Origin: Eggerthellaceae bacterium
GTDB taxonomy: Bacteria; Actinomycetota; Coriobacteriia; Coriobacteriales; Eggerthellaceae
DNA: 64,000 nucleotides
Direction: 5' to 3'
Assembly: GCA_910575165.1 (NCBI GenBank)
Contig: CAJTDS010000008.1
Location: 55,398 to 119,397, forward strand
Shown: positions 59,299-64,000 of the stretch, piece after piece
Layout of the letters: every line of letters starts with the position of its first letter
Position numbering within the stretch: the first letter of the stretch is position 1
Program-made: the position numbers and the translations under genes
The notes under the pieces: generated by a model
The model's input: only the letters and a program-made list of their open reading frames with translations
Databases searched by the model: none
Told to the model about the DNA's origin: nothing

Positions 59299-60815
59299 CG
59301 GGCCTTTCCGTCTATGGCGTCTATGAACTCCTGGCGCGAGTGCACGCCGCTTTTGCGGTAGATGTTCTTGATGTGGGTGCGCACGGTATTCACGGACAGG
59401 TGCTCCTGCTCGGCGACGCCTTCGGCCGTGTAGCCGCGCATCAGGTAACCGGCTATACGCCGCTCGGCAGGGCTCAGGCCGAAAAGCTCGCCGGCGGCAT
59501 CCTGGCGCTCGGCCACGCTCTCGGGCTGCCCCTGCGCACCGGGCCCGCGCCGGTCGGAGGGCTCGCGGCCGATGCGCGAGAACAGCTCGACCACCAAAAG
59601 CAGCCCCACCCCCACGATCATGAGCGCCGACAGCACCAAGGAGATCAGCGGGATATAATCGGAGAAAGTCAATCCCATCTGGGAGAACGCCCAAGGAAGC
59701 AATCCGCGGCTGGCCACGCTCGCCACCACCTCGGGCACCAGAAACGACAGCACGATGCACCGGTACGGCGAGAAGCGTCCCGTCAACACCATCGCCAGCA
59801 CGAACAGCAGAAGCTCGAAGCATCCCCGCGCCGCCGTGGCCAGAACCACGCCGGTGCCGACAACGCCCGACCCGGAAAGGCCCAACATCGCCACCCCGGC
59901 CAGGAACAGGCCGCTGAACAGCAGCCACCCGGCGTAAAGCGACTTGCGGGCATCGCGGGAAACGTACAGGCCCATCGCGAACAACAGGATCTCCGCGATC
60001 GTGGCCAGATGCTTCACTGCGGTGGCCGGCCCTTCGGAAGGCCCCAGGGCCGCCGGGCTGATGGAGCCCGACACCGAAAGGCTCAGCAGGAAGAAGAGCG
60101 CCGTGGACGTGGTCAGCAGCAGGAATGAGCGGGAGTTCTGAAACGCCCCGGGAAGTGCCATCCATCCGCCGACGGGGACGAAGGAGCTCAGACCCACGCC
60201 TTCGCCGGGCGCCGCCACGCTTTCGCGAGCGCCCGAACCGACGCCCTCGCCGTTCGCATCGCGCACCGGCAGCATTCGACGGGCCCCGTACAGCAGCAAC
60301 CCGCTTCCGGGAACCATGAGCAGGGAGAGCGGTGCCTCGTCGCCCACGACGTACAGGGCGCACAGCGACATGAAGAACGCCAGGGCCATGGAGCAGGCGA
60401 TCAGGATGGCGCACCCGCGGAAGCTTCCCTGCATGCCGCGCAGCAGGGAAGTCCATGCGAACAGCAACGAGACCAGCGCCACGGATACGATCGCCACCTG
60501 AACGGCGATGGCGAGACCCGGCGCAAGGGCGCTTCCGGCAATTCGGAGCGCGAGCGAGCACGCAGCCTGGACCGCGCAGAATCCCAGGCACACCCGGGAG
60601 CTCGCCAGGAAGCGGGATGCGGGAGCCGAGAGAGACGCAGCCCCGGCCGCCACGGCGGCAGCCGCCATCGTGAGCAGGAACACCTCGTTGGCCGCGGCTT
60701 CGATACCCACGACGGTCCCGAACAGCGCGCGGAGGTTCGAGAACCGGAACAACTGCCAGAAAAGGGCCAGGCCGACCACCGCAAGCACCTGGGTCTTCCG
60801 AATGTCAGCCGCCAC
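59295..60815 (-). CDS. membrane-bound LuxR-family transcriptional regulator
   Basis: A 506-residue protein with about twelve hydrophobic segments (residues 1-420), a Gly/Arg-rich linker and a C-terminal LuxR helix-turn-helix (FGLSPAERRIAGYLMRGYTAEGVAEQEHLSVNTVRTHIKNIY). This twelve-helix LuxR layout is abundant in Eggerthellaceae, usually beside a metabolic gene. It is divergent from the Tat-exported flavoprotein and probably regulates it. The start is taken as GTG 60815 because AAAGGGGAG lies upstream; GTG 60833 would add six residues. It overlaps the CapA-like gene by 4 nt tail to tail. Confidence 0.85.
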   Translation of the reverse strand: MAADIRKTQVLAVVGLALFWQLFRFSNLRALFGTVVGIEAAANEVFLLTMAAAAVAAGAASLSAPASRFLASSRVCLGFCAVQAACSLALRIAGSALAPGLAIAVQVAIVSVALVSLLFAWTSLLRGMQGSFRGCAILIACSMALAFFMSLCALYVVGDEAPLSLLMVPGSGLLLYGARRMLPVRDANGEGVGSGARESVAAPGEGVGLSSFVPVGGWMALPGAFQNSRSFLLLTTSTALFFLLSLSVSGSISPAALGPSEGPATAVKHLATIAEILLFAMGLYVSRDARKSLYAGWLLFSGLFLAGVAMLGLSGSGVVGTGVVLATAARGCFELLLFVLAMVLTGRFSPYRCIVLSFLVPEVVASVASRGLLPWAFSQMGLTFSDYIPLISLVLSALMIVGVGLLLVVELFSRIGREPSDRRGPGAQGQPESVAERQDAAGELFGLSPAERRIAGYLMRGYTAEGVAEQEHLSVNTVRTHIKNIYRKSGVHSRQEFIDAIDGKAR

Positions 60816-60955
60816 GCTCTCCCCTTTCCGCACCGAACATCAAGCCGCACCTTCTGCGGGGACGCCGCGGGCACGCTACCGCACGATTCTACACCATCAT
60901 CCAGGGCAGCACCATGGGGCCGTCGGGAACGTCCCAGCTCACATCCTCATTCATT

Positions 60956-61001
60956 ATGGGGTAACCAATAACTGGAGCCCGGAAGGGGCAAAATACCCCA
61001 T
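60956..61001. promoter_or_regulatory. inverted repeat upstream of the flavoprotein, possible LuxR operator
   Basis: ATGGGGTA (60956-60963) and TACCCCAT (60994-61001) are perfect 8-bp inverted arms 38 bp centre to centre, about 100 nt before the flavoprotein start and between it and the divergent LuxR gene. Confidence 0.45.
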
Positions 61002-61099
61002 CGTTGGTCTTACGCTTCCACCCCGCAAAGCCGAGCATTCAAGGCGCCGCGATTCGGAGCATCGGCGGCGCAGGAGAGAACCGAGCGAAGGAGGGCACC

Positions 61100-63391
61100 A
61101 TGGGCGCATTCGACAGGGGATTCAGCAGGCGCACGTTTCTGAAGGGCGCGCTTGGCGGAGCGGCAGCGGCTGCTGTGGGCACGGTGGCAGTGGGGGCGCC
61201 GTCGCTTACGGGATGCAGCAGCGAGGACGTCCCCAGCACCACGGCCGCAGCCGCAGCGAAGATGACGCCCGGAACCTACGAGGCGACCGGCCAGGGCAAG
61301 CACGGGGCCATCACCGTGGCCGTGACGGTAAGCGAGGGCGCCATCGACTCCATCGAGGTGAAGGACCACTCCGAAAGCCCCGTCATGAGCGAGAACGCCC
61401 TGGAGATCCTGCCGCTCAAAATCGTCGCCATGCAGAGCACCAACATCGACGCCGTCTCGGGCGCAACGCTCACCAGCATGGGGCTGATCTCGGCCGTCAA
61501 CGCCGCCGTGGAGCAGGCCGGCGGTCGACCGAGCGACCTTGCCGCCAACGAGGAGGGCATCGCGGTCGCCCAGTCGATGAAGCCGGGGACCTACTCCGCG
61601 CAGGCCATGGGCTGCTGGACCCCGAACTCCATCGAGGGAACCCGCTTCGGTGCCGCCGAGGTGCTGGAGCCGGTGCAGGTGGACGTCACGGTATCCGAGG
61701 ACCGAATCGAGAAGGTCGAGGTCGTCACCTGCACGGACGTGCCGCACTTCAAGAACCCGTGCATCGAGCGCATCCCCGCCGCCATCGTCGAGCAGCAAAG
61801 CGTGCTGGTGGATGCGGTCACCGGCGCCACCTGCACGTCGGCGGCCATCCTTCGCGCAACGGCCCTCGCGCTCAAGGAAGCCGGGGCCGACCTGACGGGG
61901 TTCAGCGCTTCCCCCGTGCGCGTCACCGACAGCAAGACCCTCAGCTGCGACATCTGCATCGTCGGCGGCGGCTGCTCGGGAACCATGGCCGCCCTGGCCG
62001 CCGTGGAGGCCGGCAAGTCGATCGTCATCCTGGACAAGGCCGGGCGCATCGGAGGCAAGGGCTTCTGCTCCTCGGGAATATCGGCCGCCGAGTCGCAGGT
62101 CGCCAAGGACGCCGGTTCCACCGCCACCGCCGACGACCTGTACAAGTCGCTCTTCGAGCAGTCGGGCGGCCGCGCCAACGCGCTTCTGCTGAAGACCATC
62201 GCCAACGCGTCCGGCGAGACGGTGGATACGCTGGTGGCCCACGGCTTCAAGGTCGACCCTCCCAAGGCGAACGCGAAATGGGACGAGGCCTACATGTGCG
62301 CCACCGGCAAAGGCCAGGAGAAGTTCGACGTGCTGTACAACGACTACATCCTGAAGGGCGACGCCGAGGTGCTGCTGGAGACCCGGGCCACCGACCTGGT
62401 GCTCGAAGGCGGCCGCGTGATGGGCGTGAACGCCCAATGCCAGGACGGCTCGACCGTCCACGTGGACTGCAAGGCGGCGATCGTGGGCACCGGCGGGTTC
62501 GGCGGCAACACCGCGCTGCTGGACCGGTTCTGCCACACCACCAACTTCTACGACCGCGGCCTTACCACCACATGCTCCGGTGACGGCATCGTCATGTGCG
62601 AGAACGCCGGCGCCCAGCTGGGGCCCGAGATCATGCCCCACATGCAGGAGTACGGCGCCAACCAGGTATGCAACTTCACGGCCAACCTCATCAAGTACAT
62701 CACCTACGCTGGCTTTTTGCAGGTGAACCCCCAAGGCAAGCGATTCGTAGACGAGTCCTTCGCCATCTCCGACCCCATGGGCTACGGCTGCGCCGCCCTG
62801 CGCGTGCACGGCTACTACTACATCATCCTGGACCAGAGCATCGTCGACGAACTCATCGAGAAGGGCGTGGGCGGCTACTACAACGACGAGATCGACTCCT
62901 ACTTCGACACGGCCGTAGTGGGACGCGCCCTGGTGCCGCTGACCACCCTGGAGGCAGACCTGGCCGACGCCATGGAGAAGGGGCAGGCGTGGAAGGCCGA
63001 TTCCCCCGAAGCCCTGGCGAAGGCCGTGGGATTCGCCGACCCGCAGGTGTTCGTCCAGGAGTACAACCGCTACAACGAGCTGTGCGCCAAAGGCGTCGAC
63101 GAGGACTTCGGGAAGATGCCCCAGATGATGAACGGCTATTCGGGTACCCTGTACGCGGTGCGCATGGCTATCCCGATCATGGGGACCCTGGGCGGCGTGA
63201 AGGTGAACGAGCGCCTGGAGGCCCTGGACGTCAACGAGTCGCCCATTCCCGGCCTGTACGTGTCCGGCCAGGAGGGCTCCGGCTTCTACTCCTACCCCTA
63301 CTACGCCACCAAGTGCTCCACCAGCACCTACGCCTACACGTCGGGGCGGCTCGCCGGCCTGAACGCCGCAGCCTACGTGGAAACCGTGTAG
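61100..63391 (+). CDS. Tat-exported lipoprotein flavoprotein, fumarate-reductase-like, with two FMN-binding domains
   Basis: A 763-residue exported flavoprotein. The Tat motif is SRRTFLKG (residues 9-16) and a lipobox-like LTGC puts Cys39 at the mature end. Two FMN-binding domains follow, each with the covalent-FMN threonine motif (DAVSGATLTS near 125 and DAVTGATCTS near 245). The rest is an FAD-binding fumarate reductase/flavocytochrome c fold (CDICIVGGGCSGTMAALAAVEAG, GTGGFGGN, GLYVSGQEGSG). Such enzymes use alternative electron acceptors at the membrane; the acceptor is unknown, and Eggerthellaceae relatives act on diverse organic acids and phenolics. The ATG at 61100 has GAAGGAG upstream. 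Confidence 0.9.
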   Translation: MGAFDRGFSRRTFLKGALGGAAAAAVGTVAVGAPSLTGCSSEDVPSTTAAAAAKMTPGTYEATGQGKHGAITVAVTVSEGAIDSIEVKDHSESPVMSENALEILPLKIVAMQSTNIDAVSGATLTSMGLISAVNAAVEQAGGRPSDLAANEEGIAVAQSMKPGTYSAQAMGCWTPNSIEGTRFGAAEVLEPVQVDVTVSEDRIEKVEVVTCTDVPHFKNPCIERIPAAIVEQQSVLVDAVTGATCTSAAILRATALALKEAGADLTGFSASPVRVTDSKTLSCDICIVGGGCSGTMAALAAVEAGKSIVILDKAGRIGGKGFCSSGISAAESQVAKDAGSTATADDLYKSLFEQSGGRANALLLKTIANASGETVDTLVAHGFKVDPPKANAKWDEAYMCATGKGQEKFDVLYNDYILKGDAEVLLETRATDLVLEGGRVMGVNAQCQDGSTVHVDCKAAIVGTGGFGGNTALLDRFCHTTNFYDRGLTTTCSGDGIVMCENAGAQLGPEIMPHMQEYGANQVCNFTANLIKYITYAGFLQVNPQGKRFVDESFAISDPMGYGCAALRVHGYYYIILDQSIVDELIEKGVGGYYNDEIDSYFDTAVVGRALVPLTTLEADLADAMEKGQAWKADSPEALAKAVGFADPQVFVQEYNRYNELCAKGVDEDFGKMPQMMNGYSGTLYAVRMAIPIMGTLGGVKVNERLEALDVNESPIPGLYVSGQEGSGFYSYPYYATKCSTSTYAYTSGRLAGLNAAAYVETV

Positions 63392-63475
63392 ACGAAGCCG
63401 TCGCCGCTGTGCGGCCCCGATAAACTGCATAACTCGCAAAAGGAAGCGGCCCCCTGTTTTGAACTGAACCCCGAT

Positions 63476-63509
63476 AGTGGGACTGGAAACAAAAGTTTCC
63501 GGTCCCACT
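63476..63509 (+). terminator. 15-bp hairpin near the IS left end
   Basis: AGTGGGACTGGAAAC (63476-63490) pairs with GTTTCCGGTCCCACT (63495-63509) around AAAA, with one wobble pair, followed by TTGCTTTT. It may block outside transcription from entering the transposase, as in other ISs, or end the flavoprotein mRNA. Confidence 0.6.
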
Positions 63510-63529
63510 TGCTTTTAAGGGGTGATGCA

Positions 63530-64000
63530 ATGAGGCACGAAATGGACGTCAGGGCTGAGGCGGCCCGGTACTTCGAGATGGGTTTTGCCAACAAGGTCGT
63601 AGGCAGGCTGCTGGGGATCTCTCAGACCACTGTCAAGAAGTGGCTCTACACTTACAGGGCGCTCGGAAAGGAGGCCCTATTCGTGACCGAACACAGAACA
63701 TACCCTCACGCCATCAAGGTCGAGGCAGCCAAGGCCGTTGTCGAGGGCACGATGAGCAAGCCCGAAGCCATGAAGACCTACGGCCTCAAGTCGATGACCC
63801 AGATCAACGCCTGGTGCCGCCTCTATCGCGAGGGAGGCCCGGATGCATTGCTTCCTAAGCAGAAGGGACGACCGAAGAAGGCCGTGCCGACCTTCTCCTC
63901 CCGCGAGGAGGAGCTCGAAGCGCGCGTGCGCGAGCTGGAATTGGAGAACGAGATCTTAAAACGATTCAATGCCCTAGCGGAAGAGATCGAGCAGAGGCGG
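63530..64000 (+). CDS. IS3-family transposase OrfA (C-terminus beyond window edge)
   Basis: An open frame of 157 codons to the window end. It has two helix-turn-helix-like segments (AARYFEMGFANKVVGRLLGISQTTVKKW and AVVEGTMSKPEAMKTYGLKSMTQINAW), a basic linker (KQKGRPKKAVP) and a leucine-zipper-like end (REEELEARVRELELENEILKRF), the layout of IS150/IS3 OrfA. The ATG at 63530 follows AAGGGGTG. OrfB and any frameshift site lie beyond the edge. Confidence 0.85.
   Translation, partial: MRHEMDVRAEAARYFEMGFANKVVGRLLGISQTTVKKWLYTYRALGKEALFVTEHRTYPHAIKVEAAKAVVEGTMSKPEAMKTYGLKSMTQINAWCRLYREGGPDALLPKQKGRPKKAVPTFSSREEELEARVRELELENEILKRFNALAEEIEQRR

Larger units (their letters stand above)
63455..64000 (+). 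mobile_element. IS3-family insertion sequence, left part
   Basis: The element appears to start near 63455 with TGTTTTGAACTGAACCCC, resembling the ends of IS150-type IS3 elements, and carries the orfA transposase gene below. It runs off the right edge, so the right end, orfB and target duplication cannot be seen. Confidence 0.75.

Noticed and set aside
57943..60591. Long minus-strand frame across the CapA-like and LuxR genes
   Set aside because: It overlaps two genes with clear domains in other frames and shows low-complexity composition only.
61010..63508. Minus-strand open frame opposite the flavoprotein
   Set aside because: Shadow frame; the plus strand carries the Tat signal, FMN and FAD motifs.

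Overview
The window is GC-rich, densely coded DNA from a strictly anaerobic actinobacterium. The gene mix fits the Coriobacteriia, most likely the Eggerthellaceae (Eggerthella/Gordonibacter/Adlercreutzia-like gut bacteria). The signs are two membrane-embedded LuxR regulators, each beside a catabolic gene; a Tat-exported FMN/FAD fumarate-reductase-like flavoprotein; a class III ribonucleotide reductase (nrdD/nrdG); a very large dehydratase-activase fusion; a predicted pyrophosphate-type phosphofructokinase; formate-THF ligase; and agmatine fermentation. The assignment is inferred from gene content, not from a marker gene.

Layout. 1-4720: agmatine catabolism on the minus strand (putrescine carbamoyltransferase, NhaC-type antiporter, carbamate kinase cut by the window edge) with a divergent membrane LuxR regulator. 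4765-7474: TetR regulator divergent from a radical SAM gene that has a structured leader. 7522-12865: a 1,712-residue secreted surface protein with a 10-C homopolymer just after the signal peptide. 12907-21251 (all minus): M18 aminopeptidase, MscS channel, nrdG, nrdD with NrdR boxes, a small unknown protein, a homocysteine-methyltransferase-like protein and galU. 21637-33007: purine permease, fhs, coaX, an orphan response regulator, a class I amidotransferase-like hydrolase, ferritin, a universal stress protein, a 23-bp tandem repeat array, tRNA-Ala(CGC), a small ORF, veg, pth and prs. 33393-38645: EamA permease, glmU, SPFH protein and phosphofructokinase. 39066-46727: the 1,550-residue activase with its TetR gene, then DegV, MarR and a 71-residue DUF1858-like protein.

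46849-53250 is the most interesting block. A PucR-type regulator is divergent from an unrecognised 399-residue protein, a GcvT-like THF-dependent transferase, an SDR oxidoreductase, a cyclodeaminase/cyclohydrolase (FchA-like) and a FolD. This FolD has lost the catalytic lysine and glutamine of the cyclohydrolase reaction, so the FchA-like protein probably supplies that step. Together with fhs at 23274-24962, this gives a route from an unknown C1 donor through THF to formate with ATP recovery. The donor is not known.

53586-57578 looks accessory and partly decayed: a MerR/CPBP pair, an acetyltransferase fused to a fragment of another, a LysR tail, a truncated-looking membrane protein and an XRE regulator. 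57931-63391 holds a CapA-like protein, the second membrane LuxR and the divergent flavoprotein. The window ends inside an IS3-family element (63455 onward).
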